Virus record (IMG/VR): IMGVR_UViG_3300035689_000034
Span: 1 to 40,373 of that record
DNA from: a virus
Length of the DNA: 40,373 nt
Strand: one strand, 5' to 3'
A program made the translations under genes and the position numbers. This document shows, piece after piece, positions 1-8,598 of the stretch (position 1 is its first letter; every line of letters begins with the position of its first letter). The notes below the pieces were generated by a model. The model was given only the letters and a program-made list of their open reading frames with translations. It searched no databases and was not told the DNA's origin.

Positions 1-153
1 CGAGGAACTCTCACCATCAGCACCAATACCTAATAGTCCGTTGATTGTGAGAAGTCTATTTATTTGATTTTGCTCAAGCTTAGAGCCACGCACAGAATCT
101 AAATAAGACTCCAGACCAGCTTTTTCTGCTTGTAATTTATCTGTAAGCGCCAT
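1..153 (-). CDS. Unknown protein, N-terminal 51 residues (partial)
   Basis: An open frame starts at the ATG at 153-151 and runs off the left edge of the window without a stop. The visible 51 residues begin MALTDKLQAEKAGLESYLDS and look helical and charged, perhaps a coiled coil. Gene order on the minus strand places it just downstream of the portal region, with the plus-strand fibre genes in between. It is divergent from the gene at 194, only 40 bases away. I cannot assign a function from this fragment. Confidence 0.6.
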   Translation of the reverse strand, partial: MALTDKLQAEKAGLESYLDSVRGSKLEQNQINRLLTINGLLGIGADGESSS

Positions 154-193
154 TCGCCTATCACTTTTTTAATTTATATACTACAATATTATC
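154..193. promoter_or_regulatory. Short divergent intergenic region, probable promoters
   Basis: This is the 40-base gap between two divergently oriented starts. It is almost pure A+T and contains TATACT and TACAAT hexamers on the plus strand before the ATG at 194, which could serve as -10 elements. No convincing -35 box or strong Shine-Dalgarno is visible for either gene. The call rests on position and composition. Confidence 0.3.
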
Positions 194-1879
194 ATGGCAG
201 TTAAGATAGGATATTCAATCGCAGACATTTCCGCAATTAAGTCGCTTCCCACAGACTTATTGCTTAATGGCTATGCACGACTGTGTAGGTCAGTTAATGC
301 ATGGTTCAGCTATAATTCAACTTCGACGGCTACTGCTGATGATGTTTCAGTATTATTGCCAGCTTCAGGCACAGGACGATGGTTCAAGCTCAAGGCTGAC
401 GTAGCGGCAACGGATGTACTTAACTTTAATGAATCAGTTGATGACCGAGTAGCAGCGCTAGTACAAGACAGCTGGACAATTAGCGCCAGTTACAATGATG
501 CAGCCAATACACTTACTTTTTCTGTAATTGCTGGGAGTATTGACGAAACTGAACTTACAGACTCAGGTGTGATAGCAGGAAGTTATACAAATGCAACTGT
601 AACTGTAGATAGTAAAGGAAGAGTAACATCCGCAACGAGTGGAGACTCGCTTGCTAATCCGATGACTGAGTATGGTGAAATTATATATGGTGGAGCTTCT
701 GGTATACCTCTAGCTTTGCCTCCAAATTTATCATTTACAAAAAAGCATCTTACTCAATATGCAACTTCGTTATGGGATTTAGATGAAATAACTACAGATT
801 TTTGGATTAATCTTCAAGATTCAGCAACTTTAACCATATCTGGTGGAGTAATTGATTCTATAGCTGATAAGTCAGGGAATGGACGTAATGCAACCCAAAC
901 AGGCTCTAATAGACCAACTTATCAAGCTACAGGTTTTAACGGTTTACCATGTGCATTTATGGCAGATATTAATGACTTTTTCAGTCTTCCAACTATCCCA
1001 CGTAATGATGGGCAATTAGTTTTTGCAATTATCGATACTACTGATTGCCCCACATACTCAGGGACTCAAGGCTATTTACCATTTATAGGCAATTTCTATT
1101 TAGGGTTTCAAAATCCTTACCAATTTCGCCCAGCTTATGTAAATGGAACCGCACCAGCATACATTGTCGCCCCAACTACAGGTAGGCGTAAATTTGGTGT
1201 AATGCTTTATTACTCAAGTTTTACAGGAGGTATTCAAATTGACGCTAGTTCCACTTATTCTCGTAATATTTCCGAATCTTCTGGCAACTGGAGTACTTAT
1301 TTATGTGTTGATGCGACAGCATTTAGTGACTATAGCACCGCAGGAATTAAAATTTGTGAAGTTGCAATTATCAACCCTAGTTCTGTAAGTCCCACAAATA
1401 TAGACAAGATTTGGGGATGTATGATGTGGCGTTGGGGTCTTGAGTCCTTACTTCCTTCGGGTCATCCTTATAAAACTTCCGCACCAAGGGCAGGTAGTAC
1501 GGAACTAATAAATACTGTTTGGGAAGAACCTCTTACAACCACTAAGGTTTTAAATAGTAATACTACTTTAATATCGAATACTAATTATGTAACAGTCTTA
1601 TCTGGTTGCGTACACACATTCCCTGCTAAGCCGTCTTTAGGTGATAGAATAGAAGTCTCTTCTGGAAATTTTAATACTAGAATTAATCATGGAAATTCTA
1701 GTCAACAAGTGTTAAATTTATCTACTTTAACTACTTCTGGGTTAAGTTCTGGAATTATACTTAACCCTTACTCCACTTGCGAGTTTATTTATATTAGCTT
1801 TAATTTATGGGTAACTGGTAAAAGAGCTAGGACTATTAATAATTGGTTAAATGGTACTGGAGAAGTTACAGCAACTTAA
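194..1879 (+). CDS. Tail fibre / receptor-binding type protein with ConA-like domain
   Basis: This is a 561-residue virion-type protein, probably an extracellular tail component that contacts the host surface. A GTGRWFK motif at about residues 59-65 recurs in the gene at 18905-20518 (AGRWFK). Residues about 129-151 carry the GxYTNxTVTVDSKGRVTSA repeat seen in many phage tail fibres. From about residue 198 to 430 there is a concanavalin-like/LamG-like region whose hallmark is DSIADKSGNGRNATQ followed by PTYQ. It starts the plus-strand pair that continues at 1885, five bases after its stop. The receptor role is inferred from family resemblance; I see no enzymatic motif. Confidence 0.65.
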   Translation: MAVKIGYSIADISAIKSLPTDLLLNGYARLCRSVNAWFSYNSTSTATADDVSVLLPASGTGRWFKLKADVAATDVLNFNESVDDRVAALVQDSWTISASYNDAANTLTFSVIAGSIDETELTDSGVIAGSYTNATVTVDSKGRVTSATSGDSLANPMTEYGEIIYGGASGIPLALPPNLSFTKKHLTQYATSLWDLDEITTDFWINLQDSATLTISGGVIDSIADKSGNGRNATQTGSNRPTYQATGFNGLPCAFMADINDFFSLPTIPRNDGQLVFAIIDTTDCPTYSGTQGYLPFIGNFYLGFQNPYQFRPAYVNGTAPAYIVAPTTGRRKFGVMLYYSSFTGGIQIDASSTYSRNISESSGNWSTYLCVDATAFSDYSTAGIKICEVAIINPSSVSPTNIDKIWGCMMWRWGLESLLPSGHPYKTSAPRAGSTELINTVWEEPLTTTKVLNSNTTLISNTNYVTVLSGCVHTFPAKPSLGDRIEVSSGNFNTRINHGNSSQQVLNLSTLTTSGLSSGIILNPYSTCEFIYISFNLWVTGKRARTINNWLNGTGEVTAT

Positions 1880-1884
1880 AAAAT

Positions 1885-4584
1885 ATGCCATTAATTAAAC
1901 CATCTACAACATATTATTACCGAACTAAGGCTGTCAATCTTGACGGCGAATCTGCATACTCAAATATAGTTTCAGTAACTACTCCTGCTTCATCAATTGG
2001 CATTGGAATTGCACCTCCTTCTCCATCTCAACCTGTAATAATGAAGGCAGAAAAAAATAGTAGCTTTATCAGAGTAGAAATACAAAAAACTGCACCAAAT
2101 GAGTACATAAAAGAGCTAAAACTTGACGTATCGGTAAATGCTGACTTCAGCGCACCACTTTATTCCAACTTGACGTTTTTACTTCCGCAAAACATTGTGG
2201 CGACAGAAAAAGAAACTCTGGCGCTTACTATTGGCGGCTTAGCGGCAAATACGCTTTATTACTACCGCTTGCGTTTCTCAAATGCAACTGGACTTTCGGC
2301 GTGGACTTCAGCTTCACTCTCTACTACACCAAATTTCCCTATTCCAGACCTCCTCGGCACAACCAATCTCACAGCTATTGCAGCTCGACTAAACTGGGGC
2401 AAAGTGACTGGCGCAACTACATATTTTGTAGATTTATCAACAAACATTGGCTTCACTTCATTAATCCTTAATAATGTCAATGCAGGAGATGTCAGTTTTC
2501 GAGATGTAGGGTCACTTACGGCTGAAAATCAATATTACTATCGTGTAAGGGCTTCGGATGGCACAACTACCTCGGCTAGCAGCGATGTAGTGACTTTTAC
2601 GACACTTCGAGATGTAGAAACTTATGATGAGCAATTTCAGAATCTCGCAACACCGACAATCAGCAACATAACAGATATTTACCTGACTTCTTTTTCTGCC
2701 TCTTGGAACGCAGTGGATTTGGCGGATAGTTATAGCGCTCAAATTTCAACTACGTCGGATTTTAGTGTCATTGCTCAAACTGTAGCAACCAAGAACACTT
2801 CAGTCAGCTTTGTGGGTCTAACGGCTGCAACAATCTACTATGTTCGAGTACGGGCAATCTCTGTTTGGCAAACTACTACGTATTCAGCCACACAAGTCGT
2901 CACAACGCTTTCCCTAAATACTTCATTAAATCCACCACAACTGCTTACTCCAACTACCATCACTTCGCGTAGCATCTTGTTTCAGTGGGTTCTACGGAGC
3001 TATGCAACTAGGTATTTGTTCGAGCTAAGCACTTCTTCGGTTTTTGCCTCGATTGCTTATTCGACTATTGTTGGGAATGTCGGGTCTTTGCTGCTAAATG
3101 AGGGTATTAGCCCTGCAACAGTATATTATTCACGTATTAGAGCGCTCAATTCTAGTCAGTCCTCAGATTACTCCAACTCTGTCACTACAACGACCTCAGC
3201 AGCCCTTACAAGCATCACTGGAATCACTACAACTAGTATTACCGACACTTCTGCTGTTATAGGGTGGACTTTGAATGGAAGTTACACCGATTATCTCCTT
3301 TCAGTATGGAAAACAGAGTCAAATGCTTACTTAGGGGTCAACTTCTATCGTAACAAGAGCCTCGGAAACACTAATACGCATACTATTGACTTATTCTTAG
3401 AGCCAAGTAGCAACTACAGCTACACAATTACTGGAAAAACAGCATCTGGCGACACAAAAACAACTGCAATTCAAACTTTTTCTACTAAAGCTGCTGCACC
3501 AATCTTGCAATTAGCTAAAAACTTACTAACATGGACTTATAACCTCAACAATTTAGAAGTTAGCACTGATTCTGATTTTAAATTTTTGCTTAAGGGGTAT
3601 CCGAGGATTGTTACTGACAATGGTAGCTTCAATGTAGAGAATTTGCTCGAATCTAGTACCAATTATTATATTCGAGGCAATTATAATGGTGGTATTTACT
3701 CTAATGTGGTCAGTACCTCGTCTCTTGCCATCTACAAAGGCACAATTGGTAAAAATTCTTTTTCTGCCTACTGGAAAAAAACCTCTGGAGCTACTTCATA
3801 CAGCGTTCAACTTAAAGTTCTTGATACTGGCAATTATGTTCCTGTAAGTGGTTTTACATTTCCTAAAAACATAGGCGATGTGGCTAATTACACATTTGAA
3901 TCTCTTTCTGCTGACACTCAATATCAGGTAATTGTATATGACTCAAATTCAAACATCTCTATCCCGTATTTATTTAGAACTAACTTGTTTAGTGATATAG
4001 AAGAACCTAGTACTGCATCTCTTACGGTTCCTACAGTAACCTTAAGTGGAAGTGCTAGTTTTGACCGAGCAAGTGTAACTCTGACTGAATATTCCAAGTA
4101 TTTACTTAATTTGGCGCGTGATAGCGCGTTTACGTTAGATAATAGCTATTTTGAGATTAGTTCCAATAATCTTGAACTTCTACTCAAACCTAATCGAACA
4201 TATTATTTACGTGCCTATGGATATGATGGAGATGACCGTACTGCTTCTCCTTCAACTACACTGACTATTAATACGCCTGTTGAACCTTATACAGCATTAG
4301 CTATCTCTTCTGCGCCAAGTATTACTAACGTCAATATACTTGATGAGTCACAGGTTGAAATTACGTTCGCTCAAGTAAGTAATGCTACCGATTATAAGTT
4401 GGAGATTAGTCGTGCAAGTACTTTCACAATTCTCGAAGAGCTTAGTGTTACTAGGTCTGCCGATAACAAATTTCTCGTTTTTGGTTTTTCAGGAACGACT
4501 CAGTACTACGCGAGGCTGTATGCTTTTAATAGCACCAAAATCAGCGCTTACAGCAGTACGACGACTATAGATACTACCCCATAA
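1885..4584 (+). CDS. Multi-fibronectin type III tail protein
   Basis: This 899-residue protein is built mainly of fibronectin III-like repeats of about 90 residues. Recurrent signatures are the strand end (T/N)xYYYRxRAxN and the strand start SFSASWNAV or SxILFQW, with xSxxSDFS in the middle. Such repeats decorate phage tails and fibres and may bind carbohydrate. I prefer the ATG at 1885 to an in-frame TTG at 1843, because 1843 lies inside the previous gene. The protein then opens in the middle of a fibronectin fold (PSTTYYYRTKAVNLDGES), so the first repeat is only half present. It is co-transcribed with the gene at 194 and followed 7 bases later by a 54-residue gene. Confidence 0.7.
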   Translation: MPLIKPSTTYYYRTKAVNLDGESAYSNIVSVTTPASSIGIGIAPPSPSQPVIMKAEKNSSFIRVEIQKTAPNEYIKELKLDVSVNADFSAPLYSNLTFLLPQNIVATEKETLALTIGGLAANTLYYYRLRFSNATGLSAWTSASLSTTPNFPIPDLLGTTNLTAIAARLNWGKVTGATTYFVDLSTNIGFTSLILNNVNAGDVSFRDVGSLTAENQYYYRVRASDGTTTSASSDVVTFTTLRDVETYDEQFQNLATPTISNITDIYLTSFSASWNAVDLADSYSAQISTTSDFSVIAQTVATKNTSVSFVGLTAATIYYVRVRAISVWQTTTYSATQVVTTLSLNTSLNPPQLLTPTTITSRSILFQWVLRSYATRYLFELSTSSVFASIAYSTIVGNVGSLLLNEGISPATVYYSRIRALNSSQSSDYSNSVTTTTSAALTSITGITTTSITDTSAVIGWTLNGSYTDYLLSVWKTESNAYLGVNFYRNKSLGNTNTHTIDLFLEPSSNYSYTITGKTASGDTKTTAIQTFSTKAAAPILQLAKNLLTWTYNLNNLEVSTDSDFKFLLKGYPRIVTDNGSFNVENLLESSTNYYIRGNYNGGIYSNVVSTSSLAIYKGTIGKNSFSAYWKKTSGATSYSVQLKVLDTGNYVPVSGFTFPKNIGDVANYTFESLSADTQYQVIVYDSNSNISIPYLFRTNLFSDIEEPSTASLTVPTVTLSGSASFDRASVTLTEYSKYLLNLARDSAFTLDNSYFEISSNNLELLLKPNRTYYLRAYGYDGDDRTASPSTTLTINTPVEPYTALAISSAPSITNVNILDESQVEITFAQVSNATDYKLEISRASTFTILEELSVTRSADNKFLVFGFSGTTQYYARLYAFNSTKISAYSSTTTIDTTP

Positions 4585-4591
4585 CAATATC

Positions 4592-4756
4592 ATGAAACAC
4601 TTCACTCATTTCGCTAAGGCTCATTCGTCGGGCGCTAACTTTTCAAATATTTATCAAACAGGGCTACAAAATTTGATTAGTCCTGTTGTAGAAAAAGAAA
4701 CTAAAAAATACGTCAGAAAAAAGAAAGAGCAAGCAGAGGCAGAAAAGGAGGGTTAG
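4592..4756 (+). CDS. Small protein with MxHFxxF N-terminus
   Basis: A 54-residue reading frame starts MKHFTHFAKAHSSGANF and ends in a highly charged helical tail (VEKETKKYVRKKKEQAEAEK). The first seven residues resemble MEHFANF and MQHFANF, the starts of the proteins at 17723 and 21177, so it may belong to the same family of virion-associated small proteins. It starts 7 bases after the fibronectin protein. Its TAG stop at 4754-4756 overlaps the TAA stop of the convergent portal gene by a shared TTAG. The function is unknown. Confidence 0.6.
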   Translation: MKHFTHFAKAHSSGANFSNIYQTGLQNLISPVVEKETKKYVRKKKEQAEAEKEG

Positions 4757-6282
4757 GCTTGCGGCGCTCCATCTTGAGGAGGATATTGTTCAGCTTGTCC
4801 TTCAGGTGGCGGCATAGGGGCAGACATCTGATTTATTTGAGCTTGAAGTGCAAGAACTTCACTTTGTTTTTGCAACTCTTTTTGTATCTCAGCTTTGAGT
4901 GCATCTTCTTGCTTCTTGGCTTTTTCTTCTTCGTCGAGCGAAGGTAGTCCAAGATTCTTACGGATGAGGCTAAGTACCTCAACATCATCGGCAGGAATGA
5001 TACCAGAAGCAATAAGTGAAGTGATGGTGCTAAGACGACCGTTCACTGTTGCTTGGTCTTCTTCGACATCGAATACAAACTCGCCCCAATCTTCACTAAA
5101 CCAACTTGAAGGGAAATTGTCATGCAGCAAGCCACGAATCATTTTATGAATAATTTCGTGCTTGAGTGTAGTTGTTAATGCAAAAATTGTCGAGTCAAAG
5201 GTCATCTTGAAATTCTGACCGAAACCATTGTTACCGAGATTCGTGGTTCCTGAGCCGCTATTAACGTCAAAGATGCCTGAAGGCACGGCAAAACTTGATT
5301 GGATGCCTCTATCGATATATTCTAGTGCTTTAAAGTGGTTATCGGCAGTGTTTTGTATCTGAATACGAGTAAGCTCAACATCATTATCAGTGACAATAAA
5401 GCCTCTTTTTTGAATATCTTTTAGTTGATATGAAAGAGCAGTTTGTTTTGTTACTTCTAATGGTTTACCTTTACTATCTTTTTTGACTGACCCATCAGGA
5501 TTTATTAAAGTTGTTGTACCATTACTGGGTGTTTTAGCCCAGAGTAAACCTTCGCTGTCGTTTTTAATGCGAAGAGCGAGGTGTGTGAGTATCACGCGCT
5601 TTAATTTGTAGTATGGCAGCGCACTTACACCATCTCCAACCCCCCACACAGCAGCCTTATCAAATGTGCAACCTGAATTATTTGTGATATGCAAAATCTT
5701 CTGGTAGGGTATTTTAACAATCTTGCCCCCACCATTGTCGTACTCGACAAACTCTATCTTTCCAGCAGTTTTTGACGACTTTCCAAAGCTAATCACACGC
5801 TCTGGGTCTAAAACATTGATATTGCCAATCCTCCATTGTCCACGATATCCGCGTATTTTAGAAGATTTAGTAAATTCTGCAAGTCCGATTCCGTGAAGAA
5901 TTACTGAGCTGAATAATTTAAAGATTATTTGTTTAAAACTTTTAGGTAATGTTCTTAAGTTTGAGTTTATAAACTCCTCTATCTCCCGTTTACTATGTTT
6001 GTAGTCTCCAAATGACGATGTGCATCTTAAAGCCTTAAAAGACAGACACTGAGAGGCTATTGGGTCTTTTTGGCTCATCTGCGATAACTCCTTCAGTGGA
6101 GGTCTATCAGCAGTATCAGGATGTGTTAAAGCAGCATGGGCATCCGCAGTCAAGCTATTTATTTCTACGCTATATTGCCCCTGAATTGAGGCGTTGAGGG
6201 GTACAGGGGTATTGGCAAATAGAAGTTCAGAATCGAGGTCTTCTAACAAATTTAGTTGGGTTGTTTCCTCGAAAATTGGCAT
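4753..6282 (-). CDS. Phage portal protein
   Basis: This 509-residue protein looks like a portal, the dodecameric ring at the capsid vertex through which DNA is packaged and to which the tail is joined. Supporting segments are the hydrophobic FKQIIFKLFSSVILHGIGLAEF near residues 140-165, a WRIGNINVLDPERVISFG segment typical of the portal wing, IPYQKILHIT, a central ALEYIDRGIQSSFAVPSGIF, and a C-terminal region ending in a Glu/Lys/Gln-rich helix and a Pro/Gln-rich tail. Length matches gp6/DUF935-type portals (about 450-520). It lies alone between a fibre module and a homing endonuclease, more than 30 kb from the capsid gene, whereas portal and capsid genes usually cluster. Confidence 0.75.
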   Translation of the reverse strand: MPIFEETTQLNLLEDLDSELLFANTPVPLNASIQGQYSVEINSLTADAHAALTHPDTADRPPLKELSQMSQKDPIASQCLSFKALRCTSSFGDYKHSKREIEEFINSNLRTLPKSFKQIIFKLFSSVILHGIGLAEFTKSSKIRGYRGQWRIGNINVLDPERVISFGKSSKTAGKIEFVEYDNGGGKIVKIPYQKILHITNNSGCTFDKAAVWGVGDGVSALPYYKLKRVILTHLALRIKNDSEGLLWAKTPSNGTTTLINPDGSVKKDSKGKPLEVTKQTALSYQLKDIQKRGFIVTDNDVELTRIQIQNTADNHFKALEYIDRGIQSSFAVPSGIFDVNSGSGTTNLGNNGFGQNFKMTFDSTIFALTTTLKHEIIHKMIRGLLHDNFPSSWFSEDWGEFVFDVEEDQATVNGRLSTITSLIASGIIPADDVEVLSLIRKNLGLPSLDEEEKAKKQEDALKAEIQKELQKQSEVLALQAQINQMSAPMPPPEGQAEQYPPQDGAPQA

Positions 6283-6312
6283 AGTTAGGACAAAAAGTTT
6301 TATTGACTACCA

Positions 6313-6984
6313 TCATTGTAGCGCATCAGTACTATGCAGTAATTTTTCCTCTTCGGTAGCATTACGCCAGCCCTCCCATTTAGGCTTGGTATTTTTTATT
6401 CTGCGGTACAAAGTTGTAATCAACACTTTTTCTGCCTCAACTGCAATTTTTCTTGTTGGGTAGTATTTCCCATTTATCATAACGGGTAAAGTTCTCCAGT
6501 GATTCTCTCCGCTAATTTTCTCTAAAGTTTCTTTAGATTTAAACTTTCCTAATTTTGCTATATGCTCTGGACTAAGCTTCCTACCTTTTTTCGCTTCGCT
6601 TAGTTTCTTCTTATGTTCCTCGCTAAATTTCTTGCCTTTATTTGAGTTTATAAAGGCTGCTCTGTGTTTTTCACTAAGCTTTTTACCTCTAACCCCAATA
6701 CCTCCCCTACCTCCATTTTTCATATTGTAAGTATCTGGACGTTTAACAAACTCTTCTGTTACCATCTCAGCCTCAGCAAAATAAGCGTCATCCGAACAAG
6801 AAAATTTAGCTAATGTGATTCTTACAAAATTTTTTCTGCCGTACTTCTTCACAGCCAACTGTAAAGCATCCCCACTTCCGATATAACACTTAGACTTAGA
6901 AGTATTTTGAAGTTTATGCACTCCAACATAAATCTTGCCATTCACCAAATTTTCAGTACGATACAAAATCCAAGTCTCAACCAT
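6313..6984 (-). CDS. GIY-YIG homing endonuclease with NUMOD3 motifs
   Basis: This 223-residue free-standing homing endonuclease is predicted to cut DNA at a target lacking the gene and promote its own spread. The GIY-YIG core is at the N-terminus: WILYRTENLVNGKIYVG (residues 5-21), then GSG (37-39), and EAEMVTEEF with a candidate catalytic Glu at about 71-73. NUMOD3-type repeats (GKKLSEKHRAA, GKKFSEEHKKKLSEAKKG, GRKLSPEHIAKLG) occupy about 95-150, and a NUMOD1-like helix-turn-helix follows. I start at the ATG at 6984, because the protein then aligns end to end with its homologue at 11491; an ATG at 7005 would add seven residues. It is divergent from a ribbon-helix-helix gene 56 bases away. 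Confidence 0.85.
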   Translation of the reverse strand: MVETWILYRTENLVNGKIYVGVHKLQNTSKSKCYIGSGDALQLAVKKYGRKNFVRITLAKFSCSDDAYFAEAEMVTEEFVKRPDTYNMKNGGRGGIGVRGKKLSEKHRAAFINSNKGKKFSEEHKKKLSEAKKGRKLSPEHIAKLGKFKSKETLEKISGENHWRTLPVMINGKYYPTRKIAVEAEKVLITTLYRRIKNTKPKWEGWRNATEEEKLLHSTDALQ

Positions 6985-7006
6985 TGCACATAATCTCATT
7001 TTCATG

Positions 7007-7021
7007 TATACTGGTAGTATA
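7007..7021. promoter_or_regulatory. Dyad between endonuclease and RHH genes, candidate operator
   Basis: TATACT-GGT-AGTATA is a perfect 6-base inverted repeat centred in the 56-base gap between the two divergent genes. A dyad of similar position and A+T character (GTTATA-N7-TATAAC) lies in the equivalent gap at 11452-11470. Ribbon-helix-helix proteins commonly autoregulate by binding such dyads. Binding here is inferred, not shown. Confidence 0.45.
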
Positions 7022-7040
7022 ACACATATATGAGCATAGT

Positions 7041-7184
7041 ATGCGCCCAGACAAAAGTAAAAGACTAAATTGTAATATGTCAGCCAAACGAATCGAAAAA
7101 CTTCGCAAGTATGCCGAGTCGAAAGATAAGGATATGACTAGCATTATTGAAGATTTGATTGATTCTTTACCAAATGTAGAATAA
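7041..7184 (+). CDS. Ribbon-helix-helix (CopG/Arc-like) DNA-binding protein
   Basis: This 47-residue protein fits the RHH fold: a short basic strand (KRLNCNMS), helix 1 (AKRIEKLRKYAESKD), a turn, then helix 2 (MTSIIEDLIDSL). RHH proteins dimerise and insert the paired strand into the DNA major groove, often as autorepressors. Its TAA stop overlaps the ATG of the next gene as TAATG, implying translational coupling. A close relative of 48 residues sits at 11433-11287 in the same arrangement. The first ATG at 7041 is chosen because it keeps the strand residues; an internal ATG at 7077 would remove them. Confidence 0.75.
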   Translation: MRPDKSKRLNCNMSAKRIEKLRKYAESKDKDMTSIIEDLIDSLPNVE

Positions 7185-7930
7185 TGCCCGACTTCACATT
7201 CCCAGTAGTCAATGGACATACTTTTCTAGCTCCTCGTACTGCGGTCAATAAACCTTTTGAGACAATCTTCGCTGCCGAGGATTTTTCCCTGCACGACCGA
7301 CTCAACGGCACGTATGATAAATTTTTTCCTTTGTATATCTTGACCAATATCCAAGGCGCATCTACCTCTTACCGTCCTTCAATTTCACTCATAGCTGCAA
7401 ATGGCACTGAGAAAAAATTGACTGGAGCAATGACTCCAACTATATATAAAGAAAAAATCAATCGTCGAGAGTATGGTCGAAAAAACGATGTCCACCCAAC
7501 ACTCGGCAATAAAAATTTGGCATTAAACAGAATTTACTACCGTGAATTTCTAATACCCAAGCTCGACCCTCGATATTCTCTGGTTATTGATGGTAAGTTT
7601 ATAACCAACACAATCCAAAAACCCGCAAACCAATTTACCGACATCGGCAATATGCCTAGCAGCATTTTTGAGCCGTTTACTAAGGGAAGTCTTGTAAAGT
7701 ACTCTGGTAACTACTGGAGATGCCTAGAACCCACCAAAGCTTATCCCAGCAGCGAGAATACAAACTGGAAACAACTGCCGCAGCAGCAATCAGTATTTAC
7801 GGCGGATATCTACTCGATTTTTGGTAGCAATGTACAATTTCTGCAAACTTATACTGAAGACCGCACTTTTCTACCTGAACAACAAGATACCTCTTTGGTT
7901 ACATATAATGTTTCATGTTTTTATGGGTAG
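7184..7930 (+). CDS. Virion-type protein of unknown function with CBM5/12-like segment
   Basis: This 248-residue protein begins MPDFTFPVVNGHTFLAP. I do not recognise the family overall. Residues about 168-197 (GSLVKYSGNYWRCLEP...NWKQL) match the pattern of carbohydrate-binding modules of the CBM5/12 type: G-x-V-x-Y-x-G-x-x-Y/W followed about 15 residues later by W-x-x-L. The segment occurs in phage tail proteins and chitin-binding enzymes. Its start overlaps the RHH stop. The equivalent position in the other RHH module is occupied by the 632-residue protein at 9389-11287, so both RHH genes may be coupled to a tail-type gene. Confidence 0.5.
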   Translation: MPDFTFPVVNGHTFLAPRTAVNKPFETIFAAEDFSLHDRLNGTYDKFFPLYILTNIQGASTSYRPSISLIAANGTEKKLTGAMTPTIYKEKINRREYGRKNDVHPTLGNKNLALNRIYYREFLIPKLDPRYSLVIDGKFITNTIQKPANQFTDIGNMPSSIFEPFTKGSLVKYSGNYWRCLEPTKAYPSSENTNWKQLPQQQSVFTADIYSIFGSNVQFLQTYTEDRTFLPEQQDTSLVTYNVSCFYG

Positions 7931-7939
7931 AATATAGAA

Positions 7940-8038
7940 ATGATTACAATAATTTTGATTGTGTTAGCAGTGCTTGGCGCTGGAGTTAGGATTTACTTCT
8001 ACAAAGAAATTTTAGATTTAATTGAGAAAAATAAATGA
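7940..8038 (+). CDS. 32-residue single-pass membrane peptide
   Basis: A short frame (MITIILIVLAVLGAGVRIYF, then a charged KEILDLIEKNK end) consists almost wholly of one N-terminal membrane segment. It follows the previous gene by 9 bases, and its TGA stop overlaps the ATG of the next tiny membrane gene. Pairs of tiny membrane proteins in phages are sometimes holin or lysis-regulatory genes, but no endolysin is adjacent, so the function remains open. Confidence 0.45.
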   Translation: MITIILIVLAVLGAGVRIYFYKEILDLIEKNK

Positions 8039-8130
8039 TTACTTGGATTTTAGCTATTTTACTTGTATTAGTTACTAGCTTTTCAATTTGGCTGATTTGG
8101 CAACTTATGAAATTTGTTCCTTGGAGATAG
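8035..8130 (+). CDS. 31-residue single-pass membrane peptide
   Basis: MITWILAILLVLVTSFSIWL is a single hydrophobic segment followed by a short basic end. The ATG overlaps the previous stop codon (ATGA), so the two genes look translationally coupled. The next gene starts two bases after the stop. A lysis or envelope role is possible but unsupported by any motif. Confidence 0.45.
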   Translation: MITWILAILLVLVTSFSIWLIWQLMKFVPWR

Positions 8131-8131
8131 T

Positions 8132-8557
8132 ATGTCTAAGTGTTCAACGCTACGTTTTAAAATTTATTCACGAGACTATGACAAACTCCGAAAACATACC
8201 GATAATATAAACACAAATCCTTCAAATCAAGCTAGACTTTGGGTACAATCTCAAATTAATAAATTGCCAGATGAAGTTGAAGAACGTGACCCAGACTTTA
8301 AGCTGGAGCATCTTGAATCTGCTTTACAACATTGGGGATTTATTAAAATAGACGGTATTCAAGGCAGTGCGGACTACTGGTTTTCCAAGGTTTTAGATAG
8401 GCAATTGTTTGTAAAAGAGTCTGGCGCAGGGGTTTATTTACATCATGACCAAGGAAATGACCTTATCCCTAATTACCATGCTTTTCCTCATGTTTTGCGG
8501 CGTAGAGTGAATTTGCTGATGTCAACTCATACTATTAGACCAATGTTTACTTCTTAA
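8132..8557 (+). CDS. Conserved-looking unknown protein
   Basis: This 141-residue soluble protein starts MSKCSTLRFKIYSRDYDKL. The ATG at 8132 is preferred over an upstream TTG at 8114, which lies inside the preceding gene. The N-terminal strand followed by helices might be a divergent RHH-like region, but the match is weak. No catalytic motif is visible. It is the last gene before the tRNA array and is separated from it by a palindrome and promoter-like sequence. Confidence 0.55.
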   Translation: MSKCSTLRFKIYSRDYDKLRKHTDNINTNPSNQARLWVQSQINKLPDEVEERDPDFKLEHLESALQHWGFIKIDGIQGSADYWFSKVLDRQLFVKESGAGVYLHHDQGNDLIPNYHAFPHVLRRRVNLLMSTHTIRPMFTS

Positions 8558-8564
8558 GATAGAT

Positions 8565-8591
8565 ATACATGCATGTATTTTGTGCTATATT
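8565..8591 (+). promoter_or_regulatory. Promoter of the tRNA array with overlapping 14-base palindrome
   Basis: ATACATGCATGTAT at 8565-8578 is a perfect palindrome. It is followed by TGTGCTATATT (8581-8591), an extended -10 element (TG-n-TATATT). The first tRNA begins at 8599, about 8 bases after the -10, where transcription would be expected to start. The palindrome covers the normal -35 region, so it may bind an activator or repressor. Nearly the same extended -10 word recurs at 17916 and 27344. Confidence 0.5.
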
Positions 8592-8598
8592 AAAAATA

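Noticed and set aside
1843-1884. TTG-initiated upstream extension of the fibronectin gene
   Set aside because: It lies wholly inside the preceding gene, and the ATG at 1885 directly follows that gene's stop. No strong Shine-Dalgarno supports the TTG.
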